Notes: generated by a model from the sequence alone, not told the origin. A stretch of DNA of 64,000 nt from Pseudonocardia ammonioxydans (GCF_900115005.1 NZ_FOUY01000015.1:1-64000), one strand, 5' to 3'. Positions 1 through 8,362 are shown, numbered from the stretch's first letter. Numbers and translations are program-made.

Positions 1-218
1 CCCTCGAGCGCGGACTCCAGGACCCGCTTCGTGAGCTGCGCGAGCAGGCCGTTCTCGCCGGTCAGGTCGAGCCCGTTCGCGCGGGCGCGGCCGGCGAGTT
101 GGGCGATCAACTGCTCGTCGACCGCGTCGAGCCCTGCCTGCGCGCCGTCATCATCGACGAGCTGCTCCTCGTCGGTCACGCTGTCGAGGTCGACCGGCTC
201 AGCTGCTTGGTCTGTCAT
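1..218 (-). CDS. IS256-family transposase, N-terminal part (cut by window edge)
   Basis: About 72 residues are visible, starting MTDQAAEPVDLDSVTDEEQL. They run into the conserved IS256 (mutator-type) N-terminal segment that reads LIAQLAGRARANGLDLTG followed by GLLAQLTKRVLESALEG. This segment precedes the DDE catalytic core in the family; the core itself lies outside the window. The start ATG at 216-218 is supported by an AAGGAG ribosome binding site on the minus strand. The enzyme would cut and paste its own element. Insertion here has removed the front of the neighbouring phage helicase gene. Family assignment is by recognition of this N-terminal pattern. Confidence 0.85.
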   Translation of the reverse strand, partial: MTDQAAEPVDLDSVTDEEQLVDDDGAQAGLDAVDEQLIAQLAGRARANGLDLTGENGLLAQLTKRVLESALE

Positions 219-269
219 CGGGTCCACACTCCTTGATCGGAGTTACACCGATGTTCTTACAGTCCCCCC
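1..269 (-). mobile_element. IS256-family insertion sequence, transposase-start end
   Basis: A transposase N-terminus reads leftward out of the window. It is preceded by an actinobacterial IS256-type terminal sequence at about 241-269; on the minus strand this end contains GGGACTGTAAGAACATCGG. To its right the sequence changes at once to a helicase gene in mid-frame. The exact edge is uncertain by a few bases because the target duplication cannot be paired without the other end. Confidence 0.75.
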
Positions 270-272
270 TGG

Positions 273-1331
273 TCGGGTGTGGGTAAGTCGACGGCGGATG
301 AACCGGCGTCGTGGGTGTTCCCGGGTCGACTGCCGACGGATGTGGACGGTCTGAATCCGGGTTCCGGTGAGGGCTTGGTGCAGGCGTTCATGGAGTATCG
401 GAAGCCGGACAAGAAGGAGGGTACTCCGGGGAGGAACGTGCAGGTGCGACACAATGTGCGTTTCGCGTCGGATGAGGGTGAGTCGCTTGTCAAGCTGATG
501 TACGAGCGGTCGGGTTCGTCGCTCGCGGCGGATCTGCGCAAGATGTGGTCGGGTAAGAACGCGGGTAACGCGAATGCGTCGGCGGAGACGAAGCGTCGTC
601 TCGACGCGGGCACCTACTCGATGTCGATGACTCTCGTCTTCCAGCCGGACACGATCACGCAGCTTTTCGACGACAAGGGGTCGGGTACTCCTCAGCGGTT
701 CGTGTTTGCGGCTGCGTCTGATCCGAACATCCCCGACGGGGAAGTGCCGCGTCCGGAACCGGCGAAGGTGGATTTCCCGACGCTTGGGCGGGAGTTCTCT
801 CTAGAGGCGGGATCGGTTCGTACGGGGTTGCGTCGAAAGCACCTCGCACTCGCACAGGGTGCGGTGATTCCGGAGTCGGAGATGGATTCTCAGCGTGACG
901 CGGTTGTTGCTCGTGTGGCTGCGTTGCTGATGGCTCTTGACGGTCGTTTCGACATGGTGACGGAGGATGATTGGCGGCTCGCGGAGATGGTGTACGAGAC
1001 GTCCTCTGCGGTTCGTGATCAGGTGCTTACCGCTGCTCGGGAACGTCGGGACGCTGAGCGGGATGCAGCGGTGGGGCATCGTGCGCGTGCTGCCGCGGTT
1101 GCTCAGTGGGAGTCGACGTCGGTCAACGCGAAGGTTCACAAGCTTGCTGAGTGGGTTGCTCATCGGGTCGCGACGAAGGGTCCCCTGACCGTGTCGAAGT
1201 TGAAGCAGGGTCGGGACAACAGTGAACGCGTCTACGTGGAGTCGGCTATCGACCACGCGGAACGTGAAGGCTGGGTGGAGCTTCGGGGTAACACGGTTTC
1301 GGTTCGGATTGCGGATGAGGTTGCGGCGTGA
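273..1331 (+). pseudogene. phage DNA helicase/primase (DUF3987-like), 5' end removed by IS256
   Basis: The reading frame begins right at the insertion sequence with SGVGKST, the end of a Walker A motif. It continues for about 350 residues with the arrangement seen in bifunctional primase-polymerase/helicase proteins of actinophages: a nucleotide-binding ATPase core, a helical region of the form LRRKHLALAQGA, and a C-terminal winged-helix-like end near SERVYVESAIDHAEREGW. The N-terminal primase and the first part of Walker A are missing, so the product cannot be a normal enzyme unless rebuilt by excision. GTG codons at 279 or later could initiate a fragment. The ATPase family call is good; the exact subfamily is inference. 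Confidence 0.6.
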
Positions 1332-1498
1332 ATGTCTTCGTGGATTCTGGTTTCAAGTATACCGTCGATAGTGGTTCTAGTCCGCGGGTTGTGGAGTTGT
1401 ACGGGCTAGAGGTTCTGGAGTTCCGGTCTCAGGGTCAGTTGGTGCGGGTCGCTTTGGATCACATCATCTCGATTGTTGGCGACCGTCTTAGTGACTGA
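1328..1498 (+). CDS. small phage protein, function unknown
   Basis: A 56-residue frame starts at GTG and overlaps the stop of the helicase fragment by four bases (GTGA), a sign of translational coupling. The product begins VNVFVDSGFKYTVDSG and looks like a short beta-rich soluble protein with no Cys, no membrane segment and no motif I recognise. Codon use follows the surrounding phage genes. The coupling and the preserved frame support a real gene, but no function can be given. Confidence 0.55.
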   Translation: MNVFVDSGFKYTVDSGSSPRVVELYGLEVLEFRSQGQLVRVALDHIISIVGDRLSD

Positions 1499-1606
1499 TT
1501 ATTGCTGAAAGTTCTTCCCCGCCGCTCGGTGAGAAGGGTGATCGGTGTACCGGGCGGCTGGGTTCCTCGCGGCTTTCGCCGCAAGATTCTTAAGAAGGTG
1601 GTTTGT

Positions 1607-1798
1607 ATGTCTCGACGTGTTACGTCGTTCGCGGTTCCGCATGATCTGTGGGAGCGGGCGGCTGATGAGGCTGCGCGGCGCGGGTGGACGCGTTCGCAGT
1701 ATGTGCGCTATCTGCTCGCTCAGGACTTGGGTGTGGATGCGCCGGTCCCGTTTGACCGGGAGCAGCGCGAGCGGCGGGAGAAGGCGGGTGCCAAGTGA
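1607..1798 (+). CDS. ribbon-helix-helix-like DNA-binding protein, first of three
   Basis: This 63-residue protein starts at ATG 1607, with AAGAAGG 8 bases upstream; the frame is open further back, but this start has the ribosome binding site. The layout fits the CopG/Arc ribbon-helix-helix fold: a short strand (VTSFAVP), then two helices (DLWERAADEAARRG and TRSQYVRYLLAQDL), then a charged tail. Such proteins bind operators as dimers. It overlaps the next gene by four bases. A small hairpin (GCGGC-TTTC-GCCGC, about 1566-1580) lies in the leader. A repressor role in the element is inferred from fold and size only. Confidence 0.6.
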   Translation: MSRRVTSFAVPHDLWERAADEAARRGWTRSQYVRYLLAQDLGVDAPVPFDREQRERREKAGAK

Positions 1799-2088
1799 CC
1801 GGCGACCACTCCCGTCCGTCCCCGCGGGATCTTGGAGGCAAGAGCCGCCCCGTTCCCGGTGGGTCCACACCTCGCAGTCGTCGCAGCGAGCCGCTTCCGG
1901 GGTGCCGGAGGGTCAGTGTGGATCTTCCGGAGCGGTTGTGGCAGGACCTGCTTGCGTGTGCGAACGAGGATCGGGTATCGGCTGCAGGTTGGATTGCGTC
2001 GGCGACTCGTGAGGCGGTCCGCGGGTACCAAGGTGGGTTCCGGTTCGAGACTCATGGTCTCCGCGAGCGAGAGGCGGCTGAGCGGTGA
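1795..2088 (+). CDS. ribbon-helix-helix-like protein, second of three
   Basis: This 97-residue product starts at GTG, overlapping the previous stop by four bases. The first 35 residues are basic and proline/serine-rich. They are followed by a CopG-like strand and two helices: RRVSVDLPERLWQDLLACA, then SAAGWIASATREAVRG. The pattern matches the proteins on either side, though sequence identity is low. The C-terminus overlaps the third gene by four bases, so all three are probably made from one message. DNA binding is a fold-level inference. Confidence 0.55.
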   Translation: MTGDHSRPSPRDLGGKSRPVPGGSTPRSRRSEPLPGCRRVSVDLPERLWQDLLACANEDRVSAAGWIASATREAVRGYQGGFRFETHGLREREAAER

Positions 2089-2279
2089 AGGTTGATACCT
2101 ACGATGCGTGGATCGAGCAGCCGGTTTCGATCAACATGAAGCGGCGACTGATTAACCGGGTACGTCCGCTTGCGGATGCCGCCGGTGTGTCGGTGACTCG
2201 ATGGATTCGGGACGTCGTGTTGACGGCGGTACGCGAAGCGGAGCTTAGCGAAGCGGAGGAGTCGGTCGGCGACGACTGA
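2085..2279 (+). CDS. ribbon-helix-helix-like protein, third of three
   Basis: This 64-residue protein starts at GTG with a GTGA overlap. The order is a strand near QPVSINMKRRLIN, a helix to ADAAG, and a second helix of the form VSVTRWIRDVVLTAVREA, then an acidic tail. The pattern is the same as in the two genes before it. Three such proteins in a row could form heteromeric regulators or may be relics of duplication. It is followed by a strong inverted repeat in front of the tape measure gene. Confidence 0.55.
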   Translation: MKVDTYDAWIEQPVSINMKRRLINRVRPLADAAGVSVTRWIRDVVLTAVREAELSEAEESVGDD

Positions 2280-2326
2280 TCGGTAAGACGCCGCTGACCT
2301 GATCAGTCGGTGGTGATAACTGAATA

Positions 2327-2360
2327 CGCGCTACCCGGTCATTCGGTTCCGGGTAGCGCG
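2327..2360. promoter_or_regulatory. perfect 12-bp inverted repeat before the tape measure gene
   Basis: CGCGCTACCCGG (2327-2338) and CCGGGTAGCGCG (2349-2360) are exact complements separated by ten bases, ending 23 bases before the tape measure start. No T-run follows, so a classical terminator is unlikely. The flanks also repeat a GATAAC-GAATA pattern on both sides. It may be an operator for one of the upstream ribbon-helix-helix proteins, or an mRNA stem. Confidence 0.6.
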
Positions 2361-2383
2361 ATAACCGAATAGCGAGGTGGCGC

Positions 2384-5300
2384 ATGGCGTCAATGACATC
2401 GGCACAGGCGACTGTGCAGATCGTTCCTGTACTAACTAATTTTCAAAGGAAAGTCACCGCCGGTGTGAAGGCGGTTAAGGCACCTGATGTGAAGGTGCAG
2501 GTTGATGTTGATCGCGCGTCGCTGAAGCGTGCGGAGGCGGATGTCACGGCAGCCGCTAAGCGTATCGAAGCGGCTCGCGAGACGGAGATCAAGTCAAGCG
2601 AGAAGGTGCGTCTCGCTGAGTCGAAGTTGGCGGAGGCGCGTTCGAAGTTCGCGGCGGATAGCTCGAAGGTCATCGCTGCGGAGAACGCGCTCAACTCCGC
2701 GCGGCGCGAGTCGGTGCGCGCACAGTCTGCGGTGTCGATGGCGACCGCGGATCATGAGCGTGCGGTTACTCGGGTGTCGGAGGCGACTGACCGGTTGGAG
2801 CGGTCGACGCGTCGCGCCGCGAATCCGCTGGCGCGTTTGCAGCTCACGTTGCGGGCGGCGAACGGCGAGTTCGACCGGATGCAGAAGCGTTCGGCGAATG
2901 TCGCGTCGGGCATGGTGCGGTTGGCGGCTACGTCGCTGGCGGCGGGGTCGGCGGTGTCGACGCTGGCGGGTACCGCGGGTGGTGTGGTGGCGCTGGGTGG
3001 CGCGGTGGTTGCCGCGTCGGGTGCTGCCGCTGTGCTGCCCGGTGTGCTCGCGGGTGTTGTGGCGTCGGTCGGTGTCGCGAAGATCGGTTTCTCGGGGCTG
3101 TCGGACGCTGTCAAGAATGGCGGCGAGGATCTCGACAAGCTTGCACCGTCGGCACGTCGCGCCGCGGAGGCTCTGCGGGGTTTGGCACCGGAGTGGGACA
3201 AGCTGCGACGCTCGGTGCAGGATCGCATGTTCCGCGGTGTTGACGGTGACATTCGGTCGCTGGCGTCGAAGTCACTTCCGATGCTGCGTAGGCAGCTTCC
3301 GGAGATCGCGGCGGGTTGGAACGACGCGTTCCGCGGGGTGCTCCAGTATCTCGCGCAGAAGGAGCCGTTGCGTCAGGTCGGTTCGATTCTGAACAACACC
3401 GCGAACTTCACCAAGTCACTTGGTGAGGCGTTCGCGCCGGCGGTGGCGGGTCTGCTCGGTTTCTCGACGATCGGTTCCGAATATCTGCCGGCGATCGGTC
3501 GCTACATTCGCGAGGGTTCTGAGTCGTTCGCAGCGTTCGTGAATAGCGCGGAGGGTACCGCTAAGATCCGTGGTTGGATTGATGGTGGTATCACGGCGCT
3601 GAGGCAGTTGGGTGAACTGCTCGGTAATGTCGGCGGGATCATCGCAACCGTGTTCCGGTCGATCAACGCGCACGGTGCAACAACGGTGCAAACGATGATC
3701 GACGTGACTGCGCAGTTCCGTGACTTTTTGAACTCTGCTCGCGGTCAGGAGGTTCTGACGACGCTGTTCACGAACCTTCGCGGGCTTCTCGATAACCTGC
3801 GTCCCGGGTTGGACGCGGTGGGTCGTGTGGTGGGGCATCTGGTGATGCAGGTGGCGCCGCTGCTGCCGTCGCTGGGTAAGGCGATCTCCGGTGTGGCGCT
3901 CGCGGCGGAACCGCTGGTGCGGGTGCTCGTCACGCTCGCGACGTCGGTGCTCGGTCCTATCCTGTCGCTGGTCGGGCAGTTCCCGACGGTGTTCGTGGGT
4001 GCTGCTCTCGCGGTGGGTGGGCTTGCGGCTGCGATCAAGCTCCTGGTCGCGTATGCGGCGTTCCGCGCGTGGCTGACCGGGATCATCGGGTTGCTGTCGT
4101 CCACGGGGCTCGCGGGGGCTGCGGCGGCTGCCGGTGGCGCGTTGCGCGGGTTCGGTGGTGCGCTGCTCGCGGCTGCTACCGGTCCGATCGGTCTCTCGCT
4201 GATAGCGCTCGGATCGCTCGTGGCGGCGATCAAGCTCACGTCGGTGAGCACCAATGATGCGGCTGCGGCGATGCGTCAAGGTGGCGCGGCTGCCGAGGAG
4301 ATGCGCGTCAAGGTTGCTGCACAGACGTCACAGGTCGGTGACGGGCTGGTGCCGGCGATCGACCGGGCGGCTGCCTCGTTCGACAACTGGATCAAGTCGG
4401 AAGTGCTCGGTATCGCGACGACGGATTCGGTGAACCGGCAGATCGCGGAGCAGGACCGGGTGACCGGGCAGCTTGCGCTCGCGTACACGTACGCGGATCA
4501 GAAGCTCGCTGCGTGGCGTACCGCGGTGGACCAGTTCGGCGCGAACTCGCCACAGGCGATCCTTGCGAACCAGCAGTACCAGACGTCGGTCGACAATCTC
4601 AAAACTGCGCAGTCGCAGGCGGGTCAGGCGACCGACGGGCACACGCAGGCGCTCCAGCGGCAGGCGAACCAGTTCCTCAGCTCGATCGACGCAGATATCG
4701 CGTGGAAGACCGCGGTGGATCAGTCGACGGCTGCGGTCGCGCAGAACGGTCGCACGGTGGACATCAACACCGTAGCGGGTCGAAACAATATGACCCAGCT
4801 TCAGGCGCTCACTCGTGCCGCGCTCACGGACATCCAGGCGAAGAAGGACCACGGTGCTTCAACGCAGGAGATCACGCGACTGACCAACGCGCACCGTGAG
4901 CAGCTCATCAGGACCGCTGAGCAGATGGGCATGTCTCGTGAAGAGGCGCGTAGGTATGTCGACCAGCTCAACTTGACGCCGGGCGACGTGAATACGCAGT
5001 TCCACACTCCGGGGCTGGCGGGTGCGATCTCGTCGGTGAAGGAGCTGAACGAGCTGATCGGCGGCTTGAAGGGCGATGTCTCATTCAACGTCGGGCAAGC
5101 GAACCTTCCTCGCAACATGCCGCGTCTTCCGGGGCGCGCGGAGGGCGGTCCCATTTATGGTCCGGGTACTTCCACGTCGGACAGCATCCTTGCTCGTCTG
5201 TCGGATGGTGAGTTCGTGGTCCGGGCTGCGGCGGTTAAGCAACTCGGGTTGCCGGCACTGCACGCAATCAACGCGGGTGTGCTGCCGACTGCGGCATTCG

Positions 5301-6091
5301 CTCGTGGCGGCGTGGTGAACGGGTCGCGAACCTACAACTTCGAAGAGGTCAACAAGCAGTTGAAGGCGCTGAAGGATGAGTGGTTCCCGCCGCTTCCTCC
5401 GGGCGTCGTGATGATGGGGGGCAATGGGACTGGTGACCAGCTCTCGAATGCCCGTATCATCGCTGCGGTTGCGCGTCAGATGGGCTTCGGGCGCAATGGT
5501 CTCATCGTCGCGCTTGCCACTGCGCTCCAGGAATCCGGGCTACGCAACATCAACTATGGTGACCGTGACTCAGTAGGGCTCTTCCAACAGAGAACTTCGC
5601 AGGGTTGGGGATCTATTGCGCAGATCATGAACCCGGGCTACTCGGCGTCGAAGTTCTTCCAGGCTCTCCGCGGTGTGCGTGGTTGGGAACGGATGCCGGT
5701 CACGGTTGCAGCGCAGCGAGTGCAGCGCTCCGCATTCCCGAACGCTTATGCGAAGTGGGTTGGTCTCGCTTCTCGCCTGGCATCTCAGGTGGGCTTCAAA
5801 GCCGGCGGTGTTATCCCCGGTCGGGTGACCGGTCGGGATGACCGGCTGGTGCTCGCGGGTGCGGGGGAACGCATCTTGAGTCACGCGCAGACGGAGTCGT
5901 TCGATCGTCTGGTTCGTGCGCTCACGTCTCCGTCGGCGGCGGTGTCGCAGGTGCAGCGTGGTCGCGACCTCGCTGGCGTTGGTGCTGGTGCTCGGAAGGT
6001 TGTGCACTACAACCAGAACAACACGTTCACCGAGACCGTTCAGGCAGACCATGCGATCAACCGCATGACCTTCCTCGCTGGTGCACCCTGA
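2384..6091 (+). CDS. phage tail tape measure protein with C-terminal lytic transglycosylase-like domain
   Basis: This 1235-residue protein has tape measure architecture. The N-terminus has long Ala/Lys/Glu/Arg coiled coil (about residues 30-150). Gly/Ala-rich hydrophobic stretches at about 185-245 and 490-600 resemble those that insert into host membrane. A helical middle follows. At about 1020-1140 there is a lysozyme-like domain with ATALQESGLRN and a DRDSVGLFQQR block, where the first Glu is the likely catalytic residue. Such proteins set tail length and locally open peptidoglycan. The start ATG follows an AGCGAGGTG leader. It is unusual that no tail tube, chaperone or baseplate genes flank it. 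Confidence 0.9.
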   Translation: MASMTSAQATVQIVPVLTNFQRKVTAGVKAVKAPDVKVQVDVDRASLKRAEADVTAAAKRIEAARETEIKSSEKVRLAESKLAEARSKFAADSSKVIAAENALNSARRESVRAQSAVSMATADHERAVTRVSEATDRLERSTRRAANPLARLQLTLRAANGEFDRMQKRSANVASGMVRLAATSLAAGSAVSTLAGTAGGVVALGGAVVAASGAAAVLPGVLAGVVASVGVAKIGFSGLSDAVKNGGEDLDKLAPSARRAAEALRGLAPEWDKLRRSVQDRMFRGVDGDIRSLASKSLPMLRRQLPEIAAGWNDAFRGVLQYLAQKEPLRQVGSILNNTANFTKSLGEAFAPAVAGLLGFSTIGSEYLPAIGRYIREGSESFAAFVNSAEGTAKIRGWIDGGITALRQLGELLGNVGGIIATVFRSINAHGATTVQTMIDVTAQFRDFLNSARGQEVLTTLFTNLRGLLDNLRPGLDAVGRVVGHLVMQVAPLLPSLGKAISGVALAAEPLVRVLVTLATSVLGPILSLVGQFPTVFVGAALAVGGLAAAIKLLVAYAAFRAWLTGIIGLLSSTGLAGAAAAAGGALRGFGGALLAAATGPIGLSLIALGSLVAAIKLTSVSTNDAAAAMRQGGAAAEEMRVKVAAQTSQVGDGLVPAIDRAAASFDNWIKSEVLGIATTDSVNRQIAEQDRVTGQLALAYTYADQKLAAWRTAVDQFGANSPQAILANQQYQTSVDNLKTAQSQAGQATDGHTQALQRQANQFLSSIDADIAWKTAVDQSTAAVAQNGRTVDINTVAGRNNMTQLQALTRAALTDIQAKKDHGASTQEITRLTNAHREQLIRTAEQMGMSREEARRYVDQLNLTPGDVNTQFHTPGLAGAISSVKELNELIGGLKGDVSFNVGQANLPRNMPRLPGRAEGGPIYGPGTSTSDSILARLSDGEFVVRAAAVKQLGLPALHAINAGVLPTAAFARGGVVNGSRTYNFEEVNKQLKALKDEWFPPLPPGVVMMGGNGTGDQLSNARIIAAVARQMGFGRNGLIVALATALQESGLRNINYGDRDSVGLFQQRTSQGWGSIAQIMNPGYSASKFFQALRGVRGWERMPVTVAAQRVQRSAFPNAYAKWVGLASRLASQVGFKAGGVIPGRVTGRDDRLVLAGAGERILSHAQTESFDRLVRALTSPSAAVSQVQRGRDLAGVGAGARKVVHYNQNNTFTETVQADHAINRMTFLAGAP

Positions 6092-6106
6092 CCTACCCGT
6101 GACCGT

Positions 6107-6158
6107 GCACCCCACCTACCCGGTACCCCGGTGGTGGGGTGCCGGTGGGTAGGGGTGC
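6107..6158 (+). terminator. stem-loop after the tape measure gene
   Basis: GCACCCC-ACCTACCCGG (6107-6123) can pair imperfectly with CCGGTGGGTAGGGGTGC (6142-6158), with a second stem (ACCCC/GGGGT) inside the loop. It lies 16 bases after the tape measure stop, which is where transcription would end. No poly-T follows. Confidence 0.5.
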
Positions 6159-6224
6159 ATGGGTAGGCATGGTGCATGTGCACATGGTTGCTCTGTGCAT
6201 TGCAGAGTAAGTGAATGTGAATGA

Positions 6225-6271
6225 TTGTTTCATTGTTTCGTTGTTTCAGTAAACATTTGAAACTATGAAAC
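6225..6271. repeat. phased TTGTTTC / TGAAAC operator or iteron array
   Basis: TTGTTTC occurs at 6225, 6233 and 6241, exactly eight bases apart. Inverted TGAAAC follows at 6258 and 6266, also eight bases apart. The segment is AT-rich in otherwise GC-rich DNA. Such spacing suggests a multimeric protein-binding site, either an element origin or a repressor operator. Nothing similar was noticed elsewhere in the window. Confidence 0.55.
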
Positions 6272-6273
6272 TT

Positions 6274-6319
6274 GGGAGCCGGTTGCCGCTGTCGCATGTG
6301 GACACGGCGACCGGCTCCC
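6274..6319. promoter_or_regulatory. 15-bp stem-loop beside the repeat array
   Basis: GGGAGCCGGTTGCCG (6274-6288) pairs with CGGCGACCGGCTCCC (6305-6319), with one G-U pair and a 16-base loop. It directly abuts the phased repeats and sits 145 bases before the next gene. Candidate roles are a terminator, an origin structure or a packaging signal; the sequence does not decide. The rest of 6320-6464 holds a short palindrome (GTTGC-ATACTAC-GCAAC, about 6432-6448) that may include a -10-like element. Confidence 0.5.
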
Positions 6320-6464
6320 GGTGCGCGGATGATGTTGTGCCGCAAGGACCCGGGGGAGGATTTCCCCCTCCCGCCCCTGACTCGCGGGCGGCATCGGGGC
6401 TGACTTTGTGCAAGCCACTTTCACGCGGGGGGTTGCATACTACGCAACACGGAAGGGACAAGGA

Positions 6465-6815
6465 ATGATTGAGGATTTCGACTACACGCAGGGTCTCGGT
6501 GTGACCGGGGCTCAGGTGTTCCGCGAGTTCGCGGGAAACCACATGGACAACCCGGATGAGCTGCTTCAACTCCGCTCGCTCGCGAAGCTGTTTGACGCGG
6601 TGGACGCTCTGGATTCTGCGCTCGCGGAAACTGGGGTGATGGTGAAGGGGCGGGAAGGCACCCTCGTTGTGAATGGTGCGGTGCAGGAGCGTCGTATGAC
6701 GCTGTCCGCTATCTCGAAGCTGTGGAAGGATCTTGGTTACTCGCCGGCGACTGAGGACCCTCAGACGAGGTCTGATCGTGCCCGTGCTGCGGCTCGTGCT
6801 CGGTGGGACCGGTAA
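6465..6815 (+). CDS. terminase small subunit-like phage protein
   Basis: This 116-residue protein starts at ATG 6465, with AAGGGACAAGGA just upstream; an earlier in-frame start lacks such a site. The helical order, the central block LRSLAKLFDAVDALDSAL, then REGTLVVNGAVQERR, and the Arg/Ala tail SDRARAAARARW resemble P27-type small terminase proteins, which recognise phage DNA for packaging. No large terminase subunit is present in the visible part, so a helper or a gene left of the window would be needed. The call rests on pattern similarity, and an unrelated small phage protein is possible. Confidence 0.5.
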   Translation: MIEDFDYTQGLGVTGAQVFREFAGNHMDNPDELLQLRSLAKLFDAVDALDSALAETGVMVKGREGTLVVNGAVQERRMTLSAISKLWKDLGYSPATEDPQTRSDRARAAARARWDR

Positions 6816-7048
6816 TGGCGTTCAAGGGTCGTCCGTCGGAGCGTGCGGTGTACAACGACCGTTTTGACGCGATGCACGAGGGTGAGCTTGCCGCGGAGTC
6901 CATGCACCTGTGGTGTTCGAACGGTGTGGATCGGTGGGGGTATACCGCAATGGATATGGACCGCTATGACGAGTGGCGGGAGTGGCTCACGTCGGTGACG
7001 GAGGACGAGCTTCGTGACTGGGTGCGCGCGCACGGCGCATCCGAGTAA
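6815..7048 (+). CDS. small acidic phage protein, function unknown
   Basis: This 77-residue product starts at an ATG overlapping the previous TAA by one base (TAATG), implying coupled translation. It is rich in Glu, Asp and Trp (for example WREWLTSVTEDELRDWVR). It has no signal peptide and no motif I can name. It ends 63 bases before the next gene, which has its own strong ribosome binding site. Confidence 0.55.
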   Translation: MAFKGRPSERAVYNDRFDAMHEGELAAESMHLWCSNGVDRWGYTAMDMDRYDEWREWLTSVTEDELRDWVRAHGASE

Positions 7049-7111
7049 GTAAGTAACTCAGTAACGCTAACGTGCCACTGGAATGATGTGGCTGGAAAAA
7101 GGAGTTTGACA

Positions 7112-7987
7112 ATGGCTGAAATGCGTAACGATGCGACTATCGCCCCGGACCACCTGGGGCGCTCGACGCTGGTCGTCGAGAGTAACGACTTCCAGATGGG
7201 TCACCCGGTCATGGACGGTCTCCGCGCGGATCGTGCGGCGGACGGTGCTGCGGACTCGCTGAAGCGGGCGGGTATCCCGATCCCGGAGCGGGTGGCTTCC
7301 GCGTACGTGGTGTTCGCGGCTATCAAGTCGCCGGTCGCCCCGGAGCCGCCGTCGCTGATGGCGACTCCGAAGCAGGTGGACGCCTACTACACCGCGTACT
7401 CCCGGTACCTGGTGGAGCGGGACGCGCACGAGCACCGGGTATTTGCCGGCAGGCAAGAGTTGAAGAAGCTGGTTGCCGCGTCTACCGGTGAGGTGCTCGA
7501 CAGCATCCGTGACCGGTTCGACGCTGCGGCTGCGGAGTTTGTGGAGGCTCACCGCGCGCTGTCGGGTGTCGCGTCGCTTCAGGATGCGGCTGCGGACGCG
7601 ACGGGCGACCTGGTGAAGCTGTGGCACCAGCGCGACCGGGCGAGCGCGGAACTGAACAAGATCACCAACGCGGTCAACGGGTGGCTGAAAGCCAACCGCA
7701 ACGGTGAAGGCTTGAAGTCGATGCAGCTCGTTGCTCTGGTGGCTGCTCCGACGCACGGGTGTCGCGACCTGTACGCGCGTATCCGGGACGACAAGTCGCC
7801 GCATGCCCGGTGGGCTGCTCTGACGGATGCCGGCTGGTCGCTGGAGCTTGCGGCGAGTATGAGCGACTACCGCGCGCGGTACGACGTGATCGACGACCGG
7901 CTGGAGGATGCGACCGCGGATGACCCGTCGGTGCGTGTGGAGTCGATCGGGGTCGTGCAGGGGCGCGGCTCGCGGCTCGCCCGATGA
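7112..7987 (+). CDS. helical phage protein, function unknown
   Basis: This 291-residue protein starts at ATG 7112 behind AAAAAGGAG; an in-frame GTG 24 bases upstream is less likely. Most of it is predicted helix with heptad-like Ala/Leu/Arg spacing (about residues 80-230). It has no membrane segment and no recognised catalytic motif. It is the first of a two-gene unit, its stop overlapping the next ATG. Its position beside packaging-type genes would suit a structural or assembly role, but that is a guess. Confidence 0.6.
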   Translation: MAEMRNDATIAPDHLGRSTLVVESNDFQMGHPVMDGLRADRAADGAADSLKRAGIPIPERVASAYVVFAAIKSPVAPEPPSLMATPKQVDAYYTAYSRYLVERDAHEHRVFAGRQELKKLVAASTGEVLDSIRDRFDAAAAEFVEAHRALSGVASLQDAAADATGDLVKLWHQRDRASAELNKITNAVNGWLKANRNGEGLKSMQLVALVAAPTHGCRDLYARIRDDKSPHARWAALTDAGWSLELAASMSDYRARYDVIDDRLEDATADDPSVRVESIGVVQGRGSRLAR

Positions 7988-8187
7988 GTGACGCGGACAT
8001 CGGCACCACGGAGGAGATGTTCTTCCCGACCCGGCACCCGGAGCTGTTTCAGGACGTGGTGATGAGCGACTTCACGCCGTGCGCGGTGTGCGGCAGGTAC
8101 GCGATGGTGCTCAACGCGCGGTTGCCGCTGCCGGTGCACGTGGACGGGTCGGTCAACTACCACTGTTGGGAGACGCTCGCGGGGTAG
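7984..8187 (+). CDS. small Cys/His phage protein, possible zinc finger
   Basis: This 67-residue protein overlaps the previous gene by four bases (ATGA). It contains a CAVC pair near residue 33 and a late HC dipeptide (YHCWET), a spacing that could hold one zinc ion. No enzyme motif is visible. It is the last rightward gene before a strong hairpin, and so is probably the end of the rightward transcription unit. Confidence 0.55.
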   Translation: MSDADIGTTEEMFFPTRHPELFQDVVMSDFTPCAVCGRYAMVLNARLPLPVHVDGSVNYHCWETLAG

Positions 8188-8296
8188 AACGCGTGTTCGA
8201 GTCTGTGTTAGCGTGGTTGTCGGGTGCTGAGCGTGGGGAAGGCGCTCGGCACCCGCTAACGTAGGCGTCGCTGACGTGAGTAACGTTGTGCAGCGG

Positions 8297-8343
8297 GAAG
8301 CCCCGGCACCTGAGTATCGCGATTACACAGGTTCCGGGGCTTC
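8297..8343. terminator. strong hairpin between converging phage units
   Basis: GAAGCCCCGGCACCTG (8297-8312) pairs with CAGGTTCCGGGGCTTC (8328-8343), 15 of 16 positions, around a 15-base loop. It lies between the rightward unit ending at 8187 and the leftward unit ending at 8363. It can therefore serve both directions. Confidence 0.7.
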
Positions 8344-8362
8344 TCGCGTCGCGCGTTAGCCG

